Counted from the stretch's first letter, positions 32,522-43,524 are shown. The stretch: 64,000 bases of DNA from Conchocele bisecta (GCA_029237695.1 CM055272.1:18092042-18156041); one strand, 5' to 3'. Translations and numbers: made by a program. The notes: generated by a model from the sequence alone, not told the origin.

Positions 32522-32769
32522 TACGGAGCCCCGCAGGGGACGTATAATATTTTTTATTAATTGGTTCCCACGAAATAACAATTCGTTCGCACGAAATAAC
32601 AATTCTTTCCCTCAATTTAACAATTCGTTCCCACGATATAACAATTCGTTCCCTCAATGTAACAATTCGTTCCCTCGAATTAACAATTCGTTCCCGTGGG
32701 AACGAATTGTTATTTCGTGGGAACGAATTGTTGAAAAAAAGAATTATACGTCCCCTGTGGGGCTCCGTA
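32522..32769. mobile_element. TACGG-start element with AACAATTCGTTCCC units
   Basis: Ends TACGGAGCCCCGCAGGGGAC and GTCCCCTGTGGGGCTCCGTA are inverted. The inside is about nine 21-23 bp units of the type ACAATTCGTTCCCACGATAT. The final units are inverted (GGGAACGAATTGTT), so the whole folds back. Confidence 0.85.
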
Positions 32770-32817
32770 GACCTCTGCAAAAACATGAATGTTTGTTTTC
32801 AGTATTATATACTAGGA

Positions 32818-33174
32818 TTAAAGGTACATGCCCACGCAGTATGCACGAACTGTTCTTTATATCAGAGACACCATCTGAGACATTTCCGGCGAAATAAACA
32901 TTCATCCACCATTACCCCACGCATTTTACATCAGACATAAATTTCCACACTGATACCACGGGAGATAACCGTGTTTCCTTAATATGTTAACGGACATTAC
33001 TATTTATTCTCTGTATTTATTTTTTGATGTGCAATGATCATACTTTATAATCTGTCGAAAATATTTGTTTTCAACGTTTAATTTTTAGAACTGGTGGAAT
33101 AGTGACACAATTATAAACTTATTTAATTCCTATAAAGAACATTTTGTGCCTACTGAGTGGGTATGTACCTTTAA
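32818..33174. mobile_element. TTAA-flanked inverted-repeat element, shorter copy
   Basis: TTAAAGGTACATGCCCACGC and GTGGGTATGTACCTTTAA. Shares TGTGCAATGATCATACTTTA and AGAACTGGTGGAATAGTGAC with 2309-2829 but lacks about 160 bp of it. Confidence 0.75.
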
Positions 33175-33302
33175 CATGTAAATGTATACCCAATGGCATA
33201 ATGAGAGTGATCGCAACACTCTTCGAATGAAGGAATCATGATCGAACGTTGGTCAGACTGGTGATGCAAACAGTGTAAAGTCACTATTTCCAACCGGCAC
33301 AT

Positions 33303-33559
33303 TACGGTGGCACAGAGGGGACATGGAAATATGTTTTACTATCGCGTGCGCACGCGATAGCTATTGCGTGCGCACGCGATAGCTATTACCCTATTGCGTG
33401 CGCACGCAATAGCTATCTCGTGCGCACGCGATAGCTATTGCGTGCGCACGCGATAGGGTTTTGCGTGCGCACGCGATAGCTATCGCGTGCACACGCAATA
33501 GCTATCGCGTGCGCACGCAATAGTAAAAATATTTCCATGTCCCCTCTGTGCCACCGTAG
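33303..33559. mobile_element. TACGG-start element with 22-bp GC-rich palindromes
   Basis: Ends TACGGTGGCACAGAGGGGAC and GTCCCCTCTGTGCCACCGTA are perfect inverted repeats of about 30 bp. Inside are eight units of the type CTATTGCGTGCGCACGCAAT, each nearly a perfect palindrome about GTGCGCAC. The units vary at the flanking TTGCG/TCGCG step, and compensating changes appear on both arms of several units. Confidence 0.9.
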
Positions 33560-34260
33560 CATATAGTTGATAATCATAATTACTTTTCAACAATATCAAC
33601 TTCTATTGCACATGCTCACTGAGGCCGACGAGTGTAGTCCGAACTGTATCACCACTGATCACATGCACGACCTGTGTTTTGGGTCAGACTATTACTATTA
33701 TTCACATGTACCAGGTTGAGTAATTGATCATAGTTTGAATATTACTCATTGATTATCAATTATTAAAGTTAATTTATTTTAGTAAAATGGGGACCCCGTC
33801 TCGTCGTGGCACATCGCCTGCCAACATGAGCTTTATAGACGTCACCTTGCTTAGTATGTATCATACATGCCTTGCTTGTTTCTTATTCCACCCGCGTGTG
33901 AACTGAAACTCTTTGTATAAATACACGATGTGTTCTGTTCTTCTGTTCTGAGTGCTCATATTTTCTTTAAATATTCATCAACATTTGACAAGAAATCCGA
34001 GTGTGGGATGAGTGTTTGTCTCACCCACGTCAGTGACAAATGAGACGGAGAATTAACGGTCACAATTTCGGCACAGACGTCGTCGGCGTCGTCATAGGTG
34101 TCAACACTTCTGACGTACGTTCAGATATTGCGTATCTCCTCATATGTCAATCGGATATTTACCAAACTTTATCGATAGCTACATTGATGGCCATACTGTG
34201 CCAGACGGGTGACATTGACATTCGGGTGTGAGACGCTCGCCAGCGATCGCCATGTTTTAC
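33560..34260. other. No feature recognised
   Basis: Apparently single-copy. No convincing frame. Confidence 0.4.
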
Positions 34261-34261
34261 T

Positions 34262-34478
34262 TAATTGTGACAGTGAATGGACAAATCGGGCGCATGCGCA
34301 TGGGCATCCGCACAGGCTGATCAGGATCTGCACTGTTCTCCATTCCGTTATGAAACGCACGGCCTACTTCTAACAAGCAATACAGATCAACTGTCGGGCT
34401 ACATGAGTCTACTATTACAATAGGTGCCGTACTGGACACAAATACCATAAGCCCCATTCATCGAGTCATTGCCACAAA
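34262..34478. mobile_element. TGTGGCTGTGAC-type MITE, worn left end
   Basis: TGTGACAGTGAATGG at the left and TCGAGTCATTGCCACAA at the right. Inner GCATCCGCACAGGCTGATCA. Confidence 0.6.
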
Positions 34479-35030
34479 TAACGAAACACAGGTGTTCCAA
34501 ATATATTTCGAGCACGTGGATTGAGTACATACTCACAAATATAATGAAGCCAGATTTGTACAAACTCGAAATCGGGTCGTTTGATTCGCATAGCCTGAGC
34601 AGAGCTCAACCTCGGACAATCAAACGTCCTGGTTCCTAACATGAAAATGGAATACGGGCCCTTTGGTTGGACCGCTCAAAGTGTCCGGTTTAGTGAAGTT
34701 CCATTTAAATTCCGTTTACTTCAGCTATGTGACCAGCGTGACAACAGTTCCATATGCCGGTCACGTGTCGAACGCCGTTCCCTGAATGTTCCATTTCTTG
34801 AATGTCAAAAGTGATGGATTTTAGACATATGGCATTAATCAGCAGACACATTTTGTTTTCGTTGATCGGTGATACGGGGAATTATGTTGTAAATTATATC
34901 AGGAAATCTATCATATCGTGACACTAGGACGTGCGATTTATGGCATAAATGGCGAATCAATCCGAATGTTGTTTCCTGTCCTGCGCAGTGCAGCCATGTT
35001 GAACTATTTCAAGGGTGTCGCCATATACAC
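34479..35030. other. No complete element
   Basis: AGTGTCCGGTTTAGTGAAG near 34679 is one end of a pogo-like element. AATCAAACG and CGTTTGATT words near 34575-34630 suggest a worn TACACAACCGCC-like palindrome. No gene seen. Confidence 0.4.
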
Positions 35031-35250
35031 GTTCACCACCGCCTGCGTTAATCTTGCCACTATTTGTCAATTGTTTTCTTTAAGAATGCTTGAATATTGC
35101 GCCTAAAATCAAGTAGATTGATTGGCTGAGCCTGAGCTGTGTTACAGATCAGGCTCATGCACTGAAACTGCTTGATTTAAGAGTTGAGATTGACAATATA
35201 AATTGAGACACGTTGAGAATTTTTCAAGATTAACGCAGGCGGATGTGTAA
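35031..35250. mobile_element. TACACAACCGCC-type element
   Basis: Starts TTCACCACCGCCTGCGTTAA and ends CGCAGGCGGATGTGTAA. Central TTGATTGGCTGAGCCTGAGC. Confidence 0.75.
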
Positions 35251-35438
35251 TATATATATACAGAGCTATGGGAACGGACAAGGCACTGCTTCTCAGAAAG
35301 CGTATATGCAGACAGTGATAACATGGATTAGTAATTACTCTTTTAATTGCAGATTTATATCGTTGTTTCGAACGAAATCAACATATGCTACACGTGCAGG
35401 ACATCGCATATAATGAAATGACTTACTCGGCACGTGAC

Positions 35439-35692
35439 TACGGAAGCCCATTAGGGCCGCTTCACTTTCTTTTAATTTCCATTTATTCAAGATATTTTCT
35501 TGAAGATGTTTTCTTGAATTTTCAAGTTCTTTTCTTGAATTTTCAATAAAAGATTTTGAAAATTCAAGAAAAGAACTTGAAAATTCAAGAAAGCATCTTG
35601 AAAATTCAAGAAAATATCTCGAAAATTCAAGAAAGTATCTTGAAAATTCAAGAAAAGATAAAAAAAAGTGAAGTGGCCCTAATGGGCTTCGG
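35439..35692. mobile_element. TACGG-start element with TTGAATTTTCAAG units
   Basis: Ends TACGGAAGCCCATTAGGGCC and GGCCCTAATGGGCTTCGGTA are inverted. The inside is about eight 21-23 bp units centred on TTGAAAATTCAAG. ACGTGAC lies on both sides, a probable 7-bp target duplication. Confidence 0.85.
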
Positions 35693-36690
35693 TACGTGAC
35701 AGTGTATGATGTTATGTACTCTTGCTTTTTTCTATATTCTTGTAACCTATGTGTTCTTCGTCTTTAGACCGCGCAGAAAAAACATGGGATTGGTTCCATT
35801 TACGACAGTTGCTATGGCCGCCATATCGGATTTCAAATGCATATTAATTATATATACATGATATATACTTCTAACATGTCTAATACAGGTAAGATGTTGA
35901 TTTCGTATGTGGCTATATTCATCTTTGGAACAGACACAGCACAACCGGTGTTATTTAAATTGTTAGCAACCCCCATGGCGGCCATCTTTGATTTAAAAAT
36001 GGCTGCTCTGAATCGTATACAATATAGCGTATTACTCATATTTACATTTCTAATGCAGATATAATGCAGTTTTGTTACAGCTACGCCATCTATATACTTC
36101 AAATAATACAATTTCAAATGGTCGCCATCTCAAAGTATATATTGAACTCATTCCACCAATATGTCTTGTCCTAGGGTGTTTTTGACATTGGCTGCAAAAA
36201 ACACCACACATAATAATTTTGATGTGAACTATAATGTTCAATGTCGGCCATTTTGAATTTGATTATGGCAAACATACGGCTTATAGAAAAAAATTTGACC
36301 ATTCCCAGTTTTGTTCTATGTTGTCTATTGATGAAAAAACAAACATTGGTTCAAACAATGCAGCACATTTGTTTTAAAAAATTAACGATACTGCTTGTAA
36401 TGATAATTCCATTGTTGTTGTAGAGGGCGCTTTGTCCCGGCCGAGCCATTCGTCCCAGCACGACTTCGGACCTTGTGACAATGGCTTTAGGGCATCGCAG
36501 ACACATACGAAAATAATGAAATGATTTCGTCTAAGATTGTCTCGTAGGAATTCTGCAAATTGATATGTTCGATGACAAATGAGAAACACGTCGTAGCCTG
36601 GTGGTCAGTCATTATGAAATACTAGTCTGGGTCCAAATAGATTCATTATGGCGGCGTTCTGCAGCTAGACCTCCGTGCATATTGCACATT
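35693..36690. repeat. Degenerate GGCGGCCATCTTTGATTT repeats
   Basis: ATGGCCGCCATATCGGATTT (35815), ATGGCGGCCATCTTTGATTT (35977), ATGGTCGCCATCTC (36118) and GTCGGCCATTTTGAATTTG (36243) mark units of 125-165 bp, related to 26908-27118. 36300-36690 is unassigned. Confidence 0.5.
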
Positions 36691-36694
36691 ACTT

Positions 36695-36920
36695 ATATGT
36701 GACTGTGATTGTGGTTTTGCGACCTGTGTAGATCTAAATCAGCCTGTGCATCCGCAGACTCTGATCAGGATCTGCACCATACGCAATTGCATCAATGAAA
36801 CACCCGGTATGCTTCTAACAAGCATAATAGATCGTTATCAGGCTACTGGAATATTATATTTAATGATAAGCAAGACTGTTCATAAATCACATAAACCAGA
36901 TTTCTCCAGTCACGGCAATA
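36695..36920. mobile_element. TGTGGCTGTGAC-type MITE, first of two adjacent copies
   Basis: Starts TATGTGACTGTGATTG and ends CTCCAGTCACGGCAATA. Immediately followed by the next copy, sharing the TA junction. Confidence 0.7.
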
Positions 36921-37157
36921 TATGTGGGCGTGACTCGAGAAATGTGGCGTATGGTATTTGTGGCAACTGTAGCTCCTGATAAAATAGCACACTCCTGTAG
37001 CCTGATAGCGATCCATATTGCCTGTTAGATGCAGGTCCGATGTTTCATTGATGGAATGGCGATCGGTACAGATCCTGATCAAACTGTGCGGATGCACAGG
37101 CTGATCCGGATCTGCACTGGTCACAAACAAGCCCCATTTTTCCAGCCCCAGCCACAT
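36921..37157. mobile_element. TGTGGCTGTGAC-type MITE, second of two adjacent copies
   Basis: Starts TATGTGGGCGTGACTCGAGA and ends TTTTCCAGCCCCAGCCACA. Head-to-tail pair with 36695-36920. Confidence 0.75.
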
Positions 37158-37360
37158 TATGTGGCCGTGAATCGCATACATGGGGCTGACGGACTAAACA
37201 TTTATCCCAAATTTGGCAGTCCTCTGCTATTTTTCCATAATGCACACATACTGTTCCTGATCTACATTAATGAAAACATAGGTTTAATTATCGTTAAAAA
37301 AAATAATATATAAATTCAATTATCGTTAAGAAAAATAAAGTAAATCTTCTATGGCGGTGG

Positions 37361-37552
37361 GAATGGATTGTGGGCTAGGGGTTAGAACACCTGACTTCCA
37401 ATCCGTATGTTGTGGGCTCAAACCTCGCCTTAGGCATCACAAATACTTTCATAGTATTTCCATCCCACTGGTCTGTCGGATGAGACTTTAAACTGTGGTC
37501 CCTATGACCCTAGCTGTTGGTGGGACGTTAATCCCATTCACTTTCATTTTTA
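37361..37552 (+). mobile_element. SINE with GACGTTAA tail, copy 1
   Basis: tRNA-like head with A-like GGGCTAGGGGTTAG and B-like GGGCTCAAACCTC. Body ATTTCCATCCCACTGGTCTG and GGATGAGACTTTAAACTGTG. Tail CTAGCTGTTGGTGGGACGTT. An 11-bp target duplication TATGGCGGTGG flanks it (37350-37360, 37553-37563). Confidence 0.85.
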
Positions 37553-37909
37553 TATGGCGGTGGCTCAAAAAGTCAGCGACTGTTGGATCTCCGCCACGTG
37601 ACAAATACCTTCAGATTAAATAAGCATGCTTGAAAATAATGTTCTCAAAGATACACGAGACACGCCTTGTGAGTTTGTACCTAAGAACATATGCGACTTT
37701 TTCATGATATTATATGTACAGATACCGTGATATTTGTCTGTAAATGACGTAGCAAGTTGACGAAATTTTCATAGCTGTGAAAATGTCATCAACTTTGGAC
37801 GCCATTTACGGAAAATATCGTACATTTTGTATATTTTTTTTAATTTTTATCAGATATATCAGCGTATTTCTTACCAACATGCTTGTGTAGTAGTAACATC
37901 AATTCACCA

Positions 37910-38151
37910 GGGGCCCGTTTCACTAAACTTCGTACGACTAAAATGTTCGTAAGTGCAAATTTAGGATCGTATCGGAATTTCTATTGATGGATTTACATTT
38001 ATTGAGCATAGGCTGCATATGCAGCCTATGCTCAATACATGTAAATCCAATAATTCTTTACAAGAAAACATTGTCAATGTGAAATTTACAAATTATCATA
38101 CTTTTGAACTGACAACATTTTAGTCGTACGAAGTTTAGTGAAACGGCCCCC
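37910..38151. mobile_element. GGGCCCGTTTCAC hairpin element, copy 1
   Basis: Arms GGGGCCCGTTTCACTAAACT...ACTAAAATGTTCGTAAGTGC and complement, centred on GCATAGGCTGCATATGCAGC. About 240 bp. The family clusters in 47-59 kb. Confidence 0.85.
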
Positions 38152-38298
38152 AGGGTCTGGAAGCCAACAGTGTCTATTAAGAGCCCCTGGTCTAACAACA
38201 CAGACTGGTATGTTTGGTGACAAAAATAGTCCATATATAAAAGAGCGCCGACTGCGATTGATTTATTGTGATTTTACGTCCATTCAACAACACGGTCA

Positions 38299-38538
38299 TA
38301 TGTGGCGGTTACTGGAGAAATGGGACTGATGGGTTTTGCGAACAGTGTAGATCCAGATCAGCCTGTGCATCCGCAGTCTGATCAGGATCTGCACTGTGCG
38401 CCATTCCATCAATGAACCACCCGTCATGTTTCTAACAAGCAGTATAGATCGCTATCAGGTTATAGGAGTATGTTATTTGATCTGGATTTACAATGGTCAA
38501 AGATCCCATAAGCCCCATTTCTGCAGTCACAGTCTCAT
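38299..38538. mobile_element. TGTGGCTGTGAC-type MITE
   Basis: TA-TGTGGCGGTTACTGGAGAA at the left and CTGCAGTCACAGTCTCA-TA at the right. Inner GTGTAGATCCAGATCAGCCT and partner. Confidence 0.8.
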
Positions 38539-38689
38539 ATTCAGATGTGAAGAACCTGTATGTGGGTTGGGGAACACTTTACATTCAGCAGACATAACTT
38601 AAAACAAACACTTTCAACACTGAAGAAAATGTCCTGATCCGATGCCAGGCACACTTAATATACCAGATAATTTGGCCCCACATGTAAAG

Positions 38690-38776
38690 TATGTTTTGAT
38701 GCCATATGCGAGGTTTGAACCCACAACCTCCGGATTTGAAGTCATCTGTTCTAACACCTAGTCCACAACCCATACA
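38690..38776 (-). mobile_element. SINE with GACGTTAA tail, 5' fragment
   Basis: Head only, minus strand: GTATGGGTTGTGGACTAGGT...GGTTGTGGGTTCAAACCTCG. It faces the plus copy at 38816-39012. Confidence 0.75.
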
Positions 38777-38815
38777 TAAGGTCGTTGGCGAATTGGAGGG
38801 CGTGGACTTTAGGGT

Positions 38816-39012
38816 TATGTTGTGGGCTAGGGGTTAGCACACTTGACTTCCAATCCGGAGGTTGTGGGTTTAGGCCTCGCCCATGGCATCAAAAATACTT
38901 TCATAGTATTTCCGTCACACTGGTCTGTCGGAGGAGACATTAAACTGTGGTCCCGTCTCTATATGACCTTATCTGTTGGTGGGACGGGACGTTAAACCCA
39001 TTCACTTTCAAC
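38816..39012 (+). mobile_element. SINE with GACGTTAA tail, copy 2
   Basis: GTTGTGGGCTAGGGGTTAGC head, B-like GTGGGTTTAGGCCTCG, body as in copy 1, tail TATCTGTTGGTGGGACGG and GACGTTAAACCC. Confidence 0.85.
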
Positions 39013-39057
39013 AAAATGACGCATACTGGTTAGCCACCAATGTGAGGAAGCTATTGA

Positions 39058-39141
39058 TGAAGGTTGGTAAAGATCCGATCAATATATCAAGAGATATTGC
39101 ATATCTCTTGATATATTGGTCGGATCTTTACCAACCTTCAT
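39058..39141. repeat. Perfect hairpin, 38-bp arms
   Basis: TGAAGGTTGGTAAAGATCCG and CGGATCTTTACCAACCTTCA flank CAATATATCAAGAGATA and its partner. No second copy seen. The remainder of 39142-39582 shows nothing. Confidence 0.85.
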
Positions 39142-39600
39142 AACAAACCTTTGTTGACGCCTACAACGATGCCGAACACATCGCCCACGCCGGATTTATG
39201 ACCGGTATGTTACACACAAATGCGTAAAGTGTGCTTCCCATGTTGAAACCTTAGTATTGTTCTGGATATATCAAGAAAATTCCCACCCCTGATAAACATT
39301 ACAAGTAAAACATATAGGAATGTCCAACCCGGACGAGTGGAAAATTAAGAATGTGTCGAGGCCTCGACAAAGGAGATTTTTCCTCAGAAACCTACCATTA
39401 TTGCGAAAAATTATCTAAAGCTAATTGAAATACGTATAGTACCGTATATTGGCCCAATAACTCGTTGTCAACATCGAATACAGAAGCAATCTATAAACTG
39501 CTCCAGTACTTTTCTTGCGTATTCAAGTAATTCATATTAATTTTCAGGTCAGTGCGTTCTGTCGGACTCATGAATATCATTAACGAAGTCAGCTGTATAT

Positions 39601-40000
39601 TACGGAGCGCCGAAATAACAATTCGTTTCCTCAATTTAACAATTCGTTCCTTCGAATTAACAATTCGTTCCCACGATATAACAATTCGTTCCCTCAATTT
39701 AACAATTCGTTCCCACAAAATGACAATTCATTCCCTCAATTTAACAATTCGTTCCCACGATATAACAATTCGTTTCCTCGAATTAACAATTCGTTCCCAC
39801 GAAATGACAATTCGTTCCCTCAATTTAACAATTCGTTCCCTCGAATTAACAATTCGTTCCCACGATATGACAATTGTTAAATCGCGGGAACAAATTGTTA
39901 AATAGAGGGAACGAATTGCTAATTGGTGGGAACGAATTGTTAAATTGAGGGAACGAATTGTTATTTCGTGGGAACGAATTAATAATAAAAAAAAAATTCT
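39601..40000. mobile_element. TACGG-start element with AACAATTCGTTCCC units, long copy
   Basis: Starts TACGGAGCGCCGAAATAACA, then about 12 plus-sense units (ACAATTCGTTCCCTCAATTT) and about 4 inverted ones (GGGAACGAATTGTTAAAT), ending in AATAATAAAAAAAAAATTCT. An 18-bp exact direct repeat ACGAAGTCAGCTGTATAT flanks it (39583-39600 and 40001-40018). The right terminal repeat seen at 32522-32769 is absent. Confidence 0.85.
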
Positions 40001-40053
40001 ACGAAGTCAGCTGTATATGGTCTTGGACATTCTCGTATTGTTGCCACCCTATA

Positions 40054-40339
40054 CAGGGGCGGATCTGGAGGGGGGGTGGGGGTCCGGGGTTGCAATCCCC
40101 CGTTCAGCCACGGAGTTTAAATAGATCACAGTTTACCACCAGTTGGAGTCTGAATTTAAATGCCGTAAAACACAGGAAAGTGCATTTCGAAGAGCTCGAA
40201 AATAGGACAACCCCCTAGTTGCGAACGGTAACTCTTGTAATTACTCCCGTACCGCTCAGAGTAGATTGCAAGAGTTACCTTCGCAACTAGACAACCCCCC
40301 CATCCCCCCTGTACCCCAAATGCTGGATCCGCCCCTGCT
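40054..40339. mobile_element. CAGGGGCGGATC inverted-repeat element
   Basis: Ends CAGGGGCGGATCTGGAGGG and GCTGGATCCGCCCCTG; CTATA lies on both sides. A nested hairpin (40217-40289, CTAGTTGCGAACGGTAACTC with partner) is inside. CAGGG-type termini suggest a hAT relative. Confidence 0.65.
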
Positions 40340-40346
40340 ATATATG

Positions 40347-40539
40347 TAACGCCAAATCTACATAAACTCGAATAATGGTAGCTCTAAATAATTACAGCTA
40401 GCATTACATATTTAGAGCTAGCTCCAAATGATTTACAGATCTCTTCAAATGATTTGGAGCTAGCTCTAAATATGGATTGCTAGTTCTAATTATTTAGAGC
40501 TAGTAATAATTGTTCGAGTTTATGTAGATTTGGCGTTCC
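40347..40539. mobile_element. Terminal-repeat element with GAGCTAGCTC palindromes
   Basis: Ends TAACGCCAAATCTACATAAA and TTTATGTAGATTTGGCGTT are inverted. The inside repeats TTAGAGCTAGCTCTAAAT-type palindromes at irregular spacing. Confidence 0.8.
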
Positions 40540-40704
40540 ATACCTTTGCAAGGACTTAACTGATGTCTCAGATTTACAAAGCGTTGTAATAAGGAAATAC
40601 ATGAACATGTACCTCACGGAAATTAGCATTTGTTTCAAAGCTAGCATCTCCGTAAACCTGATGGGATACATGTATAAATTATATGTGAACAAACTCTTTG
40701 AATT

Positions 40705-41400
40705 GATTTATTGGTATCAACAGCTAATTTAATTTTAGACCGAGTTGCGGGATTGAATCCCATATTTTACCTGCATTTATTGGGGGTGTGGGGGTCTAAA
40801 ATCAGAACTGAAATTTACAGAAAAAAACATATTCAGCCATGAAATTAGATTGATTTGATTCAATGGAGTTTAACGGCTTGTCAACAGCTAAGGTTATTTA
40901 GGCCGGGTAAATGGGGTCGAATATCCCGTATGTTACCTGTTGTGATGGGTGGTAAATCCAAAAATCAGAACTGAATATTTACAGAATAAGTAGTCAGCAC
41001 TGAAAATAGAATAACCACAGGTTTCACCACACCAGTCGCTTAGCCCCACTCCCTAAAAATAATAAGAGTAGTACTAATCTTATTACTTTTATAATGGGTA
41101 TAAGCGGATTCAACTCTCGAGTAACAAGATAGCCACACATGTACCTACATGTAAGGGCCAAACCAGGGATAACGTTAAGGATGAAACACATCGTTAAATT
41201 CATCCTTCGCCTGCACTCAATCAACCGCCCACAATGTTTCATGAGGGCAAAACCAGGGGTATCCGGATTCCGTTACAGATGAAATACATCGCTAAATTTA
41301 CCCTTCGCCTCCTCCTAACGAATCGTCTACAGTTCTGAAAGTAGAATATCCTGATCTGGTGCCAGGTTTCACCACACCAGTATCACATACAATACACTAC
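40705..41400 (-). mobile_element. Cluster of three GTTTAACGGCCTG-type SINE pieces
   Basis: Tails TCAACAGCTAA near 40717 and TTTAACGGCTTGTCAACAGC near 40869. Bodies share AATCAGAACTGAATATTTAC, CACACCAGTCGCTTAGCC and AGTACTAATCTTATTACTTT. 5' ends near 41230 (GGGCGGTTGATTGAGTGCAG in minus sense) and about 41330. In minus sense the element ends GACAAGCCGTTAAAC. Confidence 0.7.
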
Positions 41401-41619
41401 TACGGTGACAGTGGCATATTAAATCAATACATCTTCAACACAGAGGATATTCATAAATATGTATTCATAATCTGTTTGTACAAATTTCACATAAAGTTCC
41501 ATGTATGTGCAAGTGTATAGAATATTAGGTAGTGATAACATTATACAAACCTAACAGTTTATGTAGACAAAACTTAATATACACAAAAATTATACTTGTG
41601 AACAAAAATCACCATGTTT

Positions 41620-41810
41620 CACTGTTTGTGGAGAAATGGGGCTTATGATGTTTGCGACCAGTGTAGACCCAGATCAGCCTGCGCATCCGCGCAGTCTGAT
41701 CAGGGTCTGCACTGTTCGAAATTCAGTCAGTAAAACAACCGTCATGCATCTAGCAGGCAAAATAGCTGCATGTGTTTGCTAGTTTATCAGGTGTTTGTTA
41801 TTTAATTATG
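41620..41810. mobile_element. TGTGGCTGTGAC-type MITE, truncated
   Basis: Left GTGGAGAAATGGGGCTTATG and inner GTAGACCCAGATCAGCCTGC with CTGATCAGGGTCTGCAC. The right end is lost. Confidence 0.6.
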
Positions 41811-42095
41811 TAATGGTGTTTAACGGCCTGTCAATACCTAAGGTCATTTAAGGCCGGGTTGACAGGGTCAAATCCCATATTCAACTGTACGGAAGGGGAA
41901 ATCCCAACATCAGAACCGAATATTTACAGAAACTTATATATTCAGCCCTGCAATTAGAATAATCAGACATGGTGCCAGGTCCACATCACACCAGAATAAC
42001 TTAAGCCACCCTCTAAAATTAATAGGATTAGTACTAATCTTACTACTTTAATAATGGGTACAACTGGATTCAAGCCCCAAGTAACAAGAAAGCCA
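41811..42095 (-). mobile_element. GTTTAACGGCCTG-type SINE, 3' part, split by an insertion
   Basis: TGGTGTTTAACGGCCTGTCA to GTAACAAGAAAGCC. The sequence resumes at 45385 (TGTACCCGAGGACCAAATC...GGATTCCGG), matching other copies such as 46900-46940. The 3.3 kb between is a Helentron-like array. Confidence 0.75.
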
Positions 42096-42751
42096 ACAAG
42101 AGCTGTAGGAGAACAGCATAGCTCGACTACGAGGGTTGTCGATGTACACATAGCTTGACAAAGAAGGTGGCTGCGGCCTGCATAAAAACCTTAACCAAGG
42201 TTGAGTAAAAACATTAACCAAGGGATTGTTGATGTACTTCACTAGGAGATAAAGTTTTCCAAGTATGGTTGCTATAGGCCCAGGAGTATTCCATATACAA
42301 GCTTGACTACAAACCGTAACCAAGGGGAGATAACTAAGTAATCCAAGGATAAAAGTAGGTCAAGGTCAAATATAGGTCAGGGATTATTGATGTACATCAT
42401 TAGGAGATGAAGTTGTCCAAGTATGGTTGATGTAGGCCCAGAAGTATTCCATATACAAGCTTGACTATAAACATTAACCAAGTAATTGAAGGTTAAATGT
42501 AGGTGAAGGTAAAATAAAGGTCAGGGGTTATTGATGTACATCCCTATGAGAAAAAGTTATCCAAGTATGGTGTCTGTATGCACAATAGTATTCCATCTAC
42601 AAGCTTGACTAAAAACCTTAACCAAGGTTGAGTAACTAGATGGCTGCGGCCTGCATGTCGTGCCTTGTGGCGAGGCATGGACACTAAAAAAAAGATATAG
42701 TATAACGAAAAACTTTAACCAAAACACTTAAGCAAAAACTTTAACCGCACA

Positions 42752-42799
42752 CACGTACGTACGTACGTACGTACGTACGTACGTACATACGTACATACG
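42752..42799 (+). repeat. (CGTA)n microsatellite 1
   Basis: About twelve CGTA repeats, the last ones with CATA changes. Part of the Helentron-like element. Confidence 0.95.
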
Positions 42800-43524
42800 A
42801 CAAAGTGCCGACTATAACCAAAACTTTAACCAAAAACTTCAAAGTAATTTGACCTTGACATTGGGCACAGGGGCCACACGGGAGGGGGGTAGAATGAAAA
42901 TATAGATGATGATAAACACCCATGTGAAGTTTCAAGGTAATGGGCAAAGCAGTTGCAGAGATATAGTATAACGAAAAAATTTAACCAAAAAACTTAACCA
43001 AAAACTTTAACCAAAAAACTTAACAAAAAACTTAACCAAAAACATTTAACAAAAAAACTTAACCAAAAACTTCAAAGTAATTTGACCTTGACATTGGGCA
43101 CAGGGGCCACACGGGAGGGGGGGTAGAATGAAAATATAGATGATGATAAACACCCATGTGAAGTTTTCAAGGTAATGGGCAAAGCAGTTGCAGAGATATA
43201 GTATAACAAAAAACTTTAACCAAAAAACTTAACCAAAAAACTTAACCAAAAACTTTAACCAAAAAAACTTAACCAAAAAGTTCAAAGTAATTTGACCTTG
43301 ACATTGGGCACAGGGGCCGCACGGGAGGGGGGTAGAATGAAAATATAGACGATGATAAACACCCATGTGAAGTTTCAAGGTAATGGGCAAAGCAGTTGCA
43401 GAGATATAGTATAACGAAAAACTTTAACCAAAAAACTTAACCAAAAACTTTAACCAAAGAACTTAACCAAACACTTTAACCAAAAAACTTAACCAAACAA
43501 CTTAACCAAAAACTTTAACCGGAC

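Noticed and set aside
33303..33559. CRISPR-like regular array
   Set aside because: Units are contiguous palindromes without unique spacers, inside inverted terminal repeats in a eukaryotic-type genome.
39601..40000. CRISPR or centromere-type satellite
   Set aside because: Short units with orientation switch and a TACGG start shared with a bounded element; only 400 bp.
42752..42799. CGTA microsatellite as an independent locus
   Set aside because: It recurs at the matching position of a second module and is best seen as part of the Helentron-like element.
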